64,000 bases of DNA from Cladorhizidae sp. MBARI D1340-BT2 (lineage: Eukaryota; Porifera; Demospongiae; Poecilosclerida; Cladorhizidae), in the NCBI GenBank assembly GCA_028752905.1, contig JAQNBH010000002.1:22951059-23015058 (forward strand), in the 5' to 3' direction. This document shows positions 1 to 10,978 of the stretch, one piece after another. A program made the position numbers and the translations under genes. The stretch's first letter is position 1; each line of letters begins with the position of its first letter. The notes below the pieces were generated by a model, which saw only the letters and a list, made by a program, of their open reading frames with translations, searched no databases and was not told the origin of the DNA.

Positions 1-60
1 TTATAAGCTTCACGGCAAAAAAACAAGATTTTCGGGGGGAAATGAGAAACATATAGACCA

Positions 61-126
61 AATTAGGGCAAATATCAAGAACATGTTTAGCATCAAGTAA
101 GAGTACAATTCATAACTGCCCTAATT
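61..126. other. 10-bp inverted repeat across the short-unit junction
   Basis: AATTAGGGCA (61-70) and TGCCCTAATT (117-126) are exact reverse complements separated by 46 bases. The junction that distinguishes short from long units lies inside this spacer. The pair can in principle form a hairpin or cruciform. It recurs at every short-unit junction, as expected from common descent, so it counts as one observation rather than many independent ones. No function is shown. Confidence 0.75.
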
Positions 127-476
127 AACAAGACCAAAGTCCCAGATTTTGTCAACTGATAGAGAAGGCCCTTATCTGCAGCATGTGAACAGATTATCAA
201 TAAATGTAGTGGTTTTTCACTGGCAGGCCACCGCTTTGGCAACTGGAAAACGCCAGGAAAAATCACAAACCTTACCACTTCAAATCACCATAACTTGCTA
301 ATACTTAGAGTACTCAAAATTTTGGCACGTACAAAAGACAGATAATTAGAAGGGCTATTCGGTGATATAAAAATTATCTTTTTTGGATAAAGTGTAGAAA
401 AGTTATGAGCTTCACGGCAAAAAAACAAGATTTTCGGGGGGAAAATGAGAAACATATAGACCAAATTAGGGCAAAT

Positions 477-566
477 ATCAAGATAGAGAACACATAATGA
501 AACCTATCATTCGAATCATATCAAGTCCATTACAGTAAAGTGTGCAGAATATTATGGATGTTTGAT
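477..566 (+). repeat. Sub-repeat a of the 506-bp block (form A, 90 bp)
   Basis: Begins atcaagatagagaacac, carries aagtccattacag and gtgtgcagaat, and ends ggatgtttgat. It is the first of six diverged sub-repeats and is of the form that ends in ggatgttt. Its first seven bases lie outside the 506-bp block and are kept in short units, which helps fix the direction of the length change. Confidence 0.85.
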
Positions 567-648
567 ATCAACAGAGAGCACAGAGAGAGACCTATCTTAA
601 TAGCTATATATCAAGTTTATTCAGTGAAGTGTGGAGAATCTATTTAGC
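567..648 (+). repeat. Sub-repeat b (form B, 82 bp)
   Basis: Begins atcaacagagagcacag, carries cctatcttaatagctata and tattcagtgaagtgtgga, and ends tttagc. It is form B but lacks the gaagctaacatg segment seen near the end of sub-repeats d and f. Confidence 0.85.
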
Positions 649-732
649 ATCAAGAGATAGCAGAGAGAAACCTATCTTGTGATTCTATCAAGTCCATTAC
701 TGTGAAGTATGTGGAATATACAGATGTTTGGT
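649..732 (+). repeat. Sub-repeat c (form A, 84 bp)
   Basis: Begins atcaagagatagcagag, carries aagtccattactgtgaag, and ends agatgtttggt. It holds three diagnostic sites used to class the blocks: T/G at 658, T/C at 712 and A/G at 722. Confidence 0.85.
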
Positions 733-827
733 ATCAAGAGAGAGAACAGAGAGAGGCCTACCTTTAGAGCTATATATCAAGTCTATTCAGTGAAGTGTGG
801 AGAATCTATGAAGCTAACATGTTTAGC
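733..827 (+). repeat. Sub-repeat d (form B, 95 bp)
   Basis: Begins atcaagagagagaacag, carries gagctatatatcaagtc and tattcagtgaagtgtgga, and ends gaagctaacatgtttagc. The G/A site at 756 separates the rare class G1. The end is shared with sub-repeat f and, in part, with every short-unit junction. Confidence 0.85.
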
Positions 828-905
828 TCAAGATAGAGAACACTGAGAGATACCTATCTTGCAAGTCCATTACAGTGAAGTGTGCAGAATATATGGATGT
901 TTGAT
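828..905 (+). repeat. Sub-repeat e (form A, 78 bp)
   Basis: Begins tcaagatagagaacac, closely matching the start of sub-repeat a, and carries aagtccattacagtgaag and ggatgtttgat. It has lost the usual leading A and is the shortest of the six. The A/G site at 904 marks copies 24 and 27. Confidence 0.85.
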
Positions 906-1000
906 ATCAAGAGAGAGCACTTGGAGAGTCCTATCTTAATAGCTGTATAACAAGTCTATTCAGTGAAGTGTGGATAATCTACGAAGCTAACATGTTTAGC
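906..1000 (+). repeat. Sub-repeat f (form B, 95 bp)
   Basis: Begins atcaagagagagcacttg, carries cctatcttaatagctgta and tattcagtgaagtgtgga, and ends gaagctaacatgtttagc. Its last 11 bases lie outside the 506-bp block and are present in all short units. The core that follows opens atcaagtaagagtacaa, which resembles the start of a further sub-repeat before similarity fades. Confidence 0.85.
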
Positions 1001-1403
1001 ATCAAGTAAGAGTACAATTCATAACTGCCCTAATTAACAAGACCAAAGTCCCAGATTTTGTCAACTGATAGAGAAGGCCCTTATCTGCAACATGTGAACA
1101 GATTATCAATAAATGTAGTGGTTTTTCACTGGCAGGCCACCGCTTTGGCAACTGGAAAACGCCAGGAAAAATCCCAAACCTTACCACTTCAAATCACCAT
1201 AACTTGCTAATACTTAGAGTACTCAAAATTTTGGCACGTACAAAAGACAGATAATTAGAAGGGCTATTCGGTGATATAAAAATTATCTTTTTTGGGTAAA
1301 GTGTAGAAAAGTTATGAGCTTCACGGCAAAAAAACAAGATTTTCGGGGGGGAAATGAGAAACATATAGACCAAATTAGGGCAAATATCAAGAACATGTTT
1401 AGC

Positions 1404-1806
1404 ATCAAGTAAGAGTACAATTCATAACTGCCCTAATTAACAAGACCAAAGTCCCAGATTTTGTCAACTGATAGAGAAGGCCCTTATCTGCAGCATGTGA
1501 ACAGATTATCAATAAATGTAGTGGTTTTTCACTGGCAGGCCACCGCTTTGGCAACTGGAAAACGCCAGGAAAAATCACAAACCTTACCACTTCAAATCAT
1601 CATAACTTCCTAATACTTAGAGTACTCAAAACTTTGGCACGTACAAAAGACAGATAATTAGAAGGGCTATCCGATGATATAAAAATTATCTTTTTGGGGT
1701 AAAGTGTAGAATAGTTATGAGCTTCACGGCAAAAAAACAAGATTTTCGGGGGGGAAATGAGAAACATATAGACCAAATTAGGGCAAATATCAAGAACATG
1801 TTTAGC
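1404..1806 (+). repeat. Representative short unit (403 bp)
   Basis: Same core as the long unit but without the 506-bp block: atatcaaga joins directly to acatgtttagc at about 1796. This copy is type M2 with the second form of the downstream half (catcataacttcc, aaactttgg, ctatccgatgat, tttttggggtaaag, tagaatag). The other common form reads caccataacttgc, aaattttgg, ctattcggtgat, ttttttgggtaaag, tagaaaag. The two forms mix with the core types in several combinations, which shows past exchange between units. The inverted-repeat arms are at 1429-1438 and 1776-1785. Confidence 0.95.
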
Positions 1807-2601
1807 ATCAAGTAAGAGTACAATTCATAACTGCCCTAATTAACAAGACCAAAGTCCCAGATTTTGTCAACTGATAGAGAAGGCCCTTATCTGCAACATG
1901 TGAACAGATTATCAATAAATGTAGTGGTTTTTCACTGGCAGGCCACCGCTTTGGCAACTGGAAAACGCCAGGAAAAATCCCAAACCTTACCACTTCAAAT
2001 CACCATAACTTGCTAATACTTAGAGTACTCAAAATTTTGGCACGTACAAAAGACAGATAATTAGAAGGGCTATTCGGTGATATAAAAATTATCTTTTTTG
2101 GGTAAAGTGTAGAAAAGTTATGAGCTTCACGGCAAAAAAACAAGATTTTCGGGGGGAAAATGAGAAACATATAGACCAAATTAGGGCAAATATCAAGAAC
2201 ATGTTTAGCATCAAGTAAGAGTACAATTCATAACTGCCCTAATTAACAAGACCAAAGTCCCAGATTTTGTCAACTGATAGAGAAGGCCCTTATCTGCAGC
2301 ATGTGAACAGATTATCAATAAATGTAGTGGTTTTTCACTGGCAGGCCACCGCTTTGGCAACTGGAAAACGCCAGGAAAAATCACAAACCTTACCACTTCA
2401 AATCACCATAACTTGCTAATACTTAGAGTACTCAAAATTTTGGCACGTACAAAAGACAGATAATTAGAAGGGCTATTCGGTGATATAAAAATTATCTTTT
2501 TTGGATAAAGTGTAGAAAAGTTATGAGCTTCACGGCAAAAAAACAAGATTTTCGGGGGGAAAATGAGAAACATATAGACCAAATTAGGGCAAATATCAAG
2601 A

Positions 2602-3107
2602 TAGAGAACACATAATGAAACCTATCATTCGAATCATATCAAGTCCATTACAGTAAAGTGTGCAGAATATTATGGATGTTTGATATCAACAGAGAGCACA
2701 GAGAGAGACCTATCTTAATAGCTATATATCAAGTTTATTCAGTGAAGTGTGGAGAATCTATTTAGCATCAAGAGAGAGCAGAGAGAAACCTATCTTGTGA
2801 TTCTATCAAGTCCATTACTGTGAAGTATGTGGAATATACAGATGTTTGGTATCAAGAGAGAGAACAGAGAGAGACCTACCTTTAGAGCTATATATCAAGT
2901 CTATTCAGTGAAGTGTGGAGAATCTATGAAGCTAACATGTTTAGCTCAAGATAGAGAACACTGAGAGATACCTATCTTGCAAGTCCATTACAGTGAAGTG
3001 TGCAGAATATATGGATGTTTGATATCAAGAGAGAGCACTTGGAGAGTCCTATCTTAATAGCTGTATAACAAGTCTATTCAGTGAAGTGTGGATAATCTAC
3101 GAAGCTA
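2602..3107 (+). repeat. 506-bp block, copy 2
   Basis: Class G1, in an M2 core. Followed by M3, M2. One of only three G1 copies (2, 3 and 7), all in the first 10.1 kb. Confidence 0.95.
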
Positions 3108-3913
3108 ACATGTTTAGCATCAAGTAAGAGTACAATTCATAACTGCCCTAATTAACAAGACCAAAGTCCCAGATTTTGTCAACTGATAGAGAAGGCCCTT
3201 ATCTGCAGCATGTGAACAGATTATCAATAAATGTAGTGGTTTTTCACTGGCAGGCCACCGCTTTGGCAACTGGAAAACGCCAGGAAAAATCCCAAACCTT
3301 ACCACTTCAAATCACCATAACTTGCTAATACTTAGAGTACTCAAAATTTTGGCACGTACAAAAGACAGATAATTAGAAGGGCTATTCGGTGATATAAAAA
3401 TTATCTTTTTTGGGTAAAGTGTAGAAAAGTTATGAGCTTCACGGCAAAAAAACAAGATTTTCGGGGGGAAAATGAGAAACATATAGACCAAATTAGGGCA
3501 AATATCAAGAACATGTTTAGCATCAAGTAAGAGTACAATTCATAACTGCCCTAATTAACAAGACCAAAGTCCCAGATTTTGTCAACTGATAGAGAAGGCC
3601 CTTATCTGCAGCATGTGAACAGATTATCAATAAATGTAGTGGTTTTTCACTGGCAGGCCACCGCTTTGGCAACTGGAAAACGCCAGGAAAAATCACAAAC
3701 CTTACCACTTCAAATCACCATAACTTGCTAATACTTAGAGTACTCAAAATTTTGGCACGTACAAAAGACAGATAATTAGAAGGGCTATTCGGTGATATAA
3801 AAATTATCTTTTTTGGATAAAGTGTAGAAAAGTTATGAGCTTCACGGCAAAAAAACAAGATTTTCGGGGGGAAAATGAGAAACATATAGACCAAATTAGG
3901 GCAAATATCAAGA

Positions 3914-4419
3914 TAGAGAACACATAATGAAACCTATCATTCGAATCATATCAAGTCCATTACAGTAAAGTGTGCAGAATATTATGGATGTTTGATATCA
4001 ACAGAGAGCACAGAGAGAGACCTATCTTAATAGCTATATATCAAGTTTATTCAGTGAAGTGTGGAGAATCTATTTAGCATCAAGAGAGAGCAGAGAGAAA
4101 CCTATCTTGTGATTCTATCAAGTCCATTACTGTGAAGTATGTGGAATATACAGATGTTTGGTATCAAGAGAGAGAACAGAGAGAGACCTACCTTTAGAGC
4201 TATATATCAAGTCTATTCAGTGAAGTGTGGAGAATCTATGAAGCTAACATGTTTAGCTCAAGATAGAGAACACTGAGAGATACCTATCTTGCAAGTCCAT
4301 TACAGTGAAGTGTGCAGAATATATGGATGTTTGATATCAAGAGAGAGCACTTGGAGAGTCCTATCTTAATAGCTGTATAACAAGTCTATTCAGTGAAGTG
4401 TGGATAATCTACGAAGCTA
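3914..4419 (+). repeat. 506-bp block, copy 3
   Basis: Class G1, in an M2 core, followed by a single M2 core. With copy 2 it forms a local 1312-bp tandem duplication (one long plus one short unit). Confidence 0.95.
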
Positions 4420-4822
4420 ACATGTTTAGCATCAAGTAAGAGTACAATTCATAACTGCCCTAATTAACAAGACCAAAGTCCCAGATTTTGTCAACTGATA
4501 GAGAAGGCCCTTATCTGCAGCATGTGAACAGATTATCAATAAATGTAGTGGTTTTTCACTGGCAGGCCACCGCTTTGGCAACTGGAAAACGCCAGGAAAA
4601 ATCACAAACCTTACCACTTCAAATCATCATAACTTCCTAATACTTAGAGTACTCAAAACTTTGGCACGTACAAAAGACAGATAATTAGAAGGGCTATTCG
4701 GTGATATAAAAATTATCTTTTTTGGATAAAGTGTAGAAAAGTTATGAGCTTCACGGCAAAAAAACAAGATTTTCGGGGGGAAAATGAGAAACATATAGAC
4801 CAAATTAGGGCAAATATCAAGA

Positions 4823-5328
4823 TAGAGAACACATAATGAAACCTATCATTCGAATCATATCAAGTCCATTACAGTAAAGTGTGCAGAATATTATGGATGT
4901 TTGATATCAACAGAGAGCACAGAGAGAGACCTATCTTAATAGCTATATATCAAGTTTATTCAGTGAAGTGTGGAGAATCTATTTAGCATCAAGAGATAGC
5001 AGAGAGAAACCTATCTTGTGATTCTATCAAGTCCATTACTGTGAAGTATGTGGAATATACAGATGTTTGGTATCAAGAGAGAGAACAGAGAGAGGCCTAC
5101 CTTTAGAGCTATATATCAAGTCTATTCAGTGAAGTGTGGAGAATCTATGAAGCTAACATGTTTAGCTCAAGATAGAGAACACTGAGAGATACCTATCTTG
5201 CAAGTCCATTACAGTGAAGTGTGCAGAATATATGGATGTTTGATATCAAGAGAGAGCACTTGGAGAGTCCTATCTTAATAGCTGTATAACAAGTCTATTC
5301 AGTGAAGTGTGGATAATCTACGAAGCTA
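4823..5328 (+). repeat. 506-bp block, copy 4
   Basis: Class T, in an M2 core. Followed by M1, M4. Corresponds to copy 8. Confidence 0.95.
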
Positions 5329-6134
5329 ACATGTTTAGCATCAAGTAAGAGTACAATTCATAACTGCCCTAATTAACAAGACCAAAGTCCCAGATTTTGT
5401 CAACTGATAGAGAAGGCCCTTATCTGCAACATGTGAACAGATTATCAATAAATGTAGTGGTTTTTCACTGGCAGGCCACCGCTTTGGCAACTGGAAAACG
5501 CCAGGAAAAATCCCAAACCTTACCACTTCAAATCACCATAACTTGCTAATACTTAGAGTACTCAAAATTTTGGCACGTACAAAAGACAGATAATTAGAAG
5601 GGCTATTCGGTGATATAAAAATTATCTTTTTGGGGTAAAGTGTAGAAAAGTTATGAGCTTCACGGCAAAAAAACAAGATTTTCGGGGGGGAAATGAGAAA
5701 CATATAGACCAAATTAGGGCAAATATCAAGAACATGTTTAGCATCAAGTAAGAGTACAATTCATAACTGCCCTAATTAACAAGACCAAAGTCCCAGATTT
5801 TGTCAACTGATAGAGAAGGCCCTTATCTGCAGCATGTGAACAGATTATCAATAAATGTAGTAGTTTTTCACTGGCAGGCCACCGCTTTGGCAACTGGAAA
5901 ACGCCAGGAAAAATCACAAACCTTACCACTTCAAATCATCATAACTTCCTAATACTTAGAGTACTCAAAACTTTGGCACGTACAAAAGACAGATAATTAG
6001 AAGGGCTATTCGGTGATATAAAAATTATCTTTTTTGGATAAAGTGTAGAAAAGTTATGAGCTTCACGGCAAAAAAACAAGATTTTCGGGGGGGAAATGAG
6101 AAACATATAGACCAAATTAGGGCAAATATCAAGA

Positions 6135-6640
6135 TAGAGAACACATAATGAAACCTATCATTCGAATCATATCAAGTCCATTACAGTAAAGTGTGCAGAA
6201 TATTATGGATGTTTGATATCAACAGAGAGCACAGAGAGAGACCTATCTTAATAGCTATATATCAAGTTTATTCAGTGAAGTGTGGAGAATCTATTTAGCA
6301 TCAAGAGATAGCAGAGAGAAACCTATCTTGTGATTCTATCAAGTCCATTACTGTGAAGTATGTGGAATATACAGATGTTTGGTATCAAGAGAGAGAACAG
6401 AGAGAGGCCTACCTTTAGAGCTATATATCAAGTCTATTCAGTGAAGTGTGGAGAATCTATGAAGCTAACATGTTTAGCTCAAGATAGAGAACACTGAGAG
6501 ATACCTATCTTGCAAGTCCATTACAGTGAAGTGTGCAGAATATATGGATGTTTGATATCAAGAGAGAGCACTTGGAGAGTCCTATCTTAATAGCTGTATA
6601 ACAAGTCTATTCAGTGAAGTGTGGATAATCTACGAAGCTA
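6135..6640 (+). repeat. 506-bp block, copy 5
   Basis: Class T, in an M4 core. Followed by M1, M2. Corresponds in position to copy 9, which is class G3, so the two blocks of the early duplication part company here. Confidence 0.95.
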
Positions 6641-6960
6641 ACATGTTTAGCATCAAGTAAGAGTACAATTCATAACTGCCCTAATTAACAAGACCAAAGT
6701 CCCAGATTTTGTCAACTGATAGAGAAGGCCCTTATCTGCAACATGTGAACAGATTATCAATAAATGTAGTGGTTTTTCACTGGCAGGCCACCGCTTTGGC
6801 AACTGGAAAACGCCAGGAAAAATCCCAAACCTTACCACTTCAAATCACCATAACTTGCTAATACTTAGAGTACTCAAAATTTTGGCACGTACAAAAGACA
6901 GATAATTAGAAGGGCTATTCGGTGATATAAAAATTATCTTTTTTGGGTAAAGTGTAGAAA

Positions 6961-7010
6961 AGTTATAAGCTTCACGGCAAAAAAACAAGATTTTCGGGGG
7001 GAAATGAGAA
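6961..7010 (+). repeat. Single-base loss giving a 402-bp unit
   Basis: The G/A run after ttttc reads G6A3 here, against G6A4 or G7A3 in most other copies, so the unit starting at 6652 is 402 bp. The start of the window shows the same G6A3 form next to the same ttataagctt variant. Confidence 0.85.
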
Positions 7011-7445
7011 ACATATAGACCAAATTAGGGCAAATATCAAGAACATGTTTAGCATCAAGTAAGAGTACAATTCATAACTGCCCTAATTAACAAGACCAAA
7101 GTCCCAGATTTTGTCAACTGATAGAGAAGGCCCTTATCTGCAGCATGTGAACAGATTATCAATAAATGTAGTGGTTTTTCACTGGCAGGCCACCGCTTTG
7201 GCAACTGGAAAACGCCAGGAAAAATCACAAACCTTACCACTTCAAATCACCATAACTTGCTAATACTTAGAGTACTCAAAATTTTGGCACGTACAAAAGA
7301 CAGATAATTAGAAGGGCTATTCGGTGATATAAAAATTATCTTTTTTGGATAAAGTGTAGAAAAGTTATGAGCTTCACGGCAAAAAAACAAGATTTTCGGG
7401 GGGAAAATGAGAAACATATAGACCAAATTAGGGCAAATATCAAGA

Positions 7446-7951
7446 TAGAGAACACATAATGAAACCTATCATTCGAATCATATCAAGTCCATTACAGTAA
7501 AGTGTGCAGAATATTATGGATGTTTGATATCAACAGAGAGCACAGAGAGAGACCTATCTTAATAGCTATATATCAAGTTTATTCAGTGAAGTGTGGAGAA
7601 TCTATTTAGCATCAAGAGATAGCAGAGAGAAACCTATCTTGTGATTCTATCAAGTCCATTACTGTGAAGTATGTGGAATATACAGATGTTTGGTATCAAG
7701 AGAGAGAACAGAGAGAGGCCTACCTTTAGAGCTATATATCAAGTCTATTCAGTGAAGTGTGGAGAATCTATGAAGCTAACATGTTTAGCTCAAGATAGAG
7801 AACACTGAGAGATACCTATCTTGCAAGTCCATTACAGTGAAGTGTGCAGAATATATGGATGTTTGATATCAAGAGAGAGCACTTGGAGAGTCCTATCTTA
7901 ATAGCTGTATAACAAGTCTATTCAGTGAAGTGTGGATAATCTACGAAGCTA
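7446..7951 (+). repeat. 506-bp block, copy 6
   Basis: Class T, in an M2 core. Followed by M1, M2, M1, M2. Confidence 0.95.
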
Positions 7952-9563
7952 ACATGTTTAGCATCAAGTAAGAGTACAATTCATAACTGCCCTAATTAAC
8001 AAGACCAAAGTCCCAGATTTTGTCAACTGATAGAGAAGGCCCTTATCTGCAACATGTGAACAGATTATCAATAAATGTAGTGGTTTTTCACTGGCAGGCC
8101 ACCGCTTTGGCAACTGGAAAACGCCAGGAAAAATCCCAAACCTTACCACTTCAAATCACCATAACTTGCTAATACTTAGAGTACTCAAAATTTTGGCACG
8201 TACAAAAGACAGATAATTAGAAGGGCTATTCGGTGATATAAAAATTATCTTTTTTGGGTAAAGTGTAGAAAAGTTATGAGCTTCACGGCAAAAAAACAAG
8301 ATTTTCGGGGGGGAAATGAGAAACATATAGACCAAATTAGGGCAAATATCAAGAACATGTTTAGCATCAAGTAAGAGTACAATTCATAACTGCCCTAATT
8401 AACAAGACCAAAGTCCCAGATTTTGTCAACTGATAGAGAAGGCCCTTATCTGCAGCATGTGAACAGATTATCAATAAATGTAGTGGTTTTTCACTGGCAG
8501 GCCACCGCTTTGGCAACTGGAAAACGCCAGGAAAAATCACAAACCTTACCACTTCAAATCATCATAACTTCCTAATACTTAGAGTACTCAAAACTTTGGC
8601 ACGTACAAAAGACAGATAATTAGAAGGGCTATCCGATGATATAAAAATTATCTTTTTGGGGTAAAGTGTAGAATAGTTATGAGCTTCACGGCAAAAAAAC
8701 AAGATTTTCGGGGGGGAAATGAGAAACATATAGACCAAATTAGGGCAAATATCAAGAACATGTTTAGCATCAAGTAAGAGTACAATTCATAACTGCCCTA
8801 ATTAACAAGACCAAAGTCCCAGATTTTGTCAACTGATAGAGAAGGCCCTTATCTGCAACATGTGAACAGATTATCAATAAATGTAGTGGTTTTTCACTGG
8901 CAGGCCACCGCTTTGGCAACTGGAAAACGCCAGGAAAAATCCCAAACCTTACCACTTCAAATCACCATAACTTGCTAATACTTAGAGTACTCAAAATTTT
9001 GGCACGTACAAAAGACAGATAATTAGAAGGGCTATTCGTTGATATAAAAATTATCTTTTTTGGGTAAAGTGTAGAAAAGTTATGAGCTTCACGGCAAAAA
9101 AACAAGATTTTCGGGGGGAAAATGAGAAACATATAGACCAAATTAGGGCAAATATCAAGAACATGTTTAGCATCAAGTAAGAGTACAATTCATAACTGCC
9201 CTAATTAACAAGACCAAAGTCCCAGATTTTGTCAACTGATAGAGAAGGCCCTTATCTGCAGCATGTGAACAGATTATCAATAAATGTAGTGGTTTTTCAC
9301 TGGCAGGCCACCGCTTTGGCAACTGGAAAACGCCAGGAAAAATCACAAACCTTACCACTTCAAATCACCATAACTTGCTAATACTTAGAGTACTCAAAAT
9401 TTTGGCACGTACAAAAGACAGATAATTAGAAGGGCTATTCGGTGATATAAAAATTATCTTTTTTGGATAAAGTGTAGAAAAGTTATGAGCTTCACGGCAA
9501 AAAAACAAGATTTTCGGGGGGAAAATGAGAAACATATAGACCAAATTAGGGCAAATATCAAGA

Positions 9564-10069
9564 TAGAGAACACATAATGAAACCTATCATTCGAATCATA
9601 TCAAGTCCATTACAGTAAAGTGTGCAGAATATTATGGATGTTTGATATCAACAGAGAGCACAGAGAGAGACCTATCTTAATAGCTATATATCAAGTTTAT
9701 TCAGTGAAGTGTGGAGAATCTATTTAGCATCAAGAGAGAGCAGAGAGAAACCTATCTTGTGATTCTATCAAGTCCATTACTGTGAAGTATGTGGAATATA
9801 CAGATGTTTGGTATCAAGAGAGAGAACAGAGAGAGACCTACCTTTAGAGCTATATATCAAGTCTATTCAGTGAAGTGTGGAGAATCTATGAAGCTAACAT
9901 GTTTAGCTCAAGATAGAGAACACTGAGAGATACCTATCTTGCAAGTCCATTACAGTGAAGTGTGCAGAATATATGGATGTTTGATATCAAGAGAGAGCAC
10001 TTGGAGAGTCCTATCTTAATAGCTGTATAACAAGTCTATTCAGTGAAGTGTGGATAATCTACGAAGCTA
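9564..10069 (+). repeat. 506-bp block, copy 7
   Basis: Class G1, in an M2 core, followed by one M2 core. Confidence 0.95.
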
Positions 10070-10472
10070 ACATGTTTAGCATCAAGTAAGAGTACAATTC
10101 ATAACTGCCCTAATTAACAAGACCAAAGTCCCAGATTTTGTCAACTGATAGAGAAGGCCCTTATCTGCAGCATGTGAACAGATTATCAATAAATGTAGTG
10201 GTTTTTCACTGGCAGGCCACCGCTTTGGCAACTGGAAAACGCCAGGAAAAATCACAAACCTTACCACTTCAAATCATCATAACTTCCTAATACTTAGAGT
10301 ACTCAAAACTTTGGCACGTACAAAAGACAGATAATTAGAAGGGCTATTCGGTGATATAAAAATTATCTTTTTTGGATAAAGTGTAGAAAAGTTATGAGCT
10401 TCACGGCAAAAAAACAAGATTTTCGGGGGGAAAATGAGAAACATATAGACCAAATTAGGGCAAATATCAAGA

Positions 10473-10978
10473 TAGAGAACACATAATGAAACCTATCATT
10501 CGAATCATATCAAGTCCATTACAGTAAAGTGTGCAGAATATTATGGATGTTTGATATCAACAGAGAGCACAGAGAGAGACCTATCTTAATAGCTATATAT
10601 CAAGTTTATTCAGTGAAGTGTGGAGAATCTATTTAGCATCAAGAGATAGCAGAGAGAAACCTATCTTGTGATTCTATCAAGTCCATTACTGTGAAGTATG
10701 TGGAATATACAGATGTTTGGTATCAAGAGAGAGAACAGAGAGAGGCCTACCTTTAGAGCTATATATCAAGTCTATTCAGTGAAGTGTGGAGAATCTATGA
10801 AGCTAACATGTTTAGCTCAAGATAGAGAACACTGAGAGATACCTATCTTGCAAGTCCATTACAGTGAAGTGTGCAGAATATATGGATGTTTGATATCAAG
10901 AGAGAGCACTTGGAGAGTCCTATCTTAATAGCTGTATAACAAGTCTATTCAGTGAAGTGTGGATAATCTACGAAGCTA
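10473..10978 (+). repeat. 506-bp block, copy 8
   Basis: Class T, in an M2 core. Followed by M1 (with a private change at core position 186) and M4. Confidence 0.95.

Larger units (their letters stand above)
484..989 (+). repeat. 506-bp block, copy 1
   Basis: Class T, in an M2 core. Followed by four cores M1, M2, M1, M2 before the next block. Matches copy 6 in class and setting. Confidence 0.95.
92..1000 (+). repeat. Representative long unit (909 bp)
   Basis: First complete unit of the window: core type M2 followed by a class T 506-bp block. Core landmarks: inverted-repeat arm TGCCCTAATT at 117-126, a PstI site CTGCAG at 176-181 (lost in M1 and M5 cores), the 8-bp palindrome GAGTACTC at 308-315, a G6 run at 436-441, and the second inverted-repeat arm AATTAGGGCA at 464-473. 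The 506-bp block runs from 484 to 989. The unit then closes with acatgtttagc before the next atcaagtaag. All 28 long units measure exactly 909 bp from core to core. Confidence 0.95.
464..1035. other. Same inverted repeat across a 506-bp block (long form)
   Basis: In long units the same two 10-bp arms (464-473 and 1026-1035) are separated by 552 bases, that is 46 plus the 506-bp block. The arms therefore bracket the variable block in every long unit. Confidence 0.75.
1..6962 (+). repeat. Early duplicated block, first copy
   Basis: The block opens with ttataagcttcacgg, a rare variant that creates a HindIII site and recurs only at 6964. Core and block order then agrees with the region from 6963 at a displacement of 6962 bp up to about 2.6 kb, and at 5650 bp from about 3.5 kb to about 6.2 kb. 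The difference of 1312 bp equals one long plus one short unit, present only in this copy. Confidence 0.85.

Noticed and set aside
61..126. Telomere-type motifs TTAGGG and CCCTAA
   Set aside because: Each occurs once per unit, in opposite orientation, as part of the inverted-repeat arms. There is no tandem telomeric run.
93..278. A 61-residue open frame on the minus strand, repeated in all 123 complete cores
   Set aside because: It opens only with GTG at 278-276, and its sole ATG codon is six residues before the stop. It stays open because the array is homogenised and nearly free of indels. The changes between copies (P/L, A/V, G/V and others) are mostly amino-acid altering, which does not suggest selection on a protein. 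I recognise no domain. It is not annotated as a gene.
305..400. Short palindromes GAGTACTC, AAAATTTT and GATA...TATC as regulatory sites
   Set aside because: They are short and expected in AT-rich DNA. Their copy number reflects the satellite. No promoter or terminator can be supported.
436..441. G run (G6 or G7) as a G-quadruplex
   Set aside because: Only one G run occurs per 403 or 909 bases, so four runs cannot come together locally. The G6A4/G7A3 difference is a plain base change.
430..450. A CENP-B box at ttttcggggggaaaatgag
   Set aside because: It has TTCG, but the CGGG part of the box is missing at the required distance.
484..989. The 506-bp block as a transposable element or LTR
   Set aside because: It has no terminal inverted repeats of its own, no target-site duplication (only one base of ambiguity at the junction), no coding potential and no polypurine or primer-binding site. 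Its inside is a ladder of tandem sub-repeats. Insertion at one identical site in 28 units is explained by descent.
1404..1806. A 5S rDNA-like tandem unit, suggested by the 403-bp length
   Set aside because: No internal polymerase III control boxes or recognisable 5S gene sequence can be seen on either strand. I also saw no tRNA-like fold.
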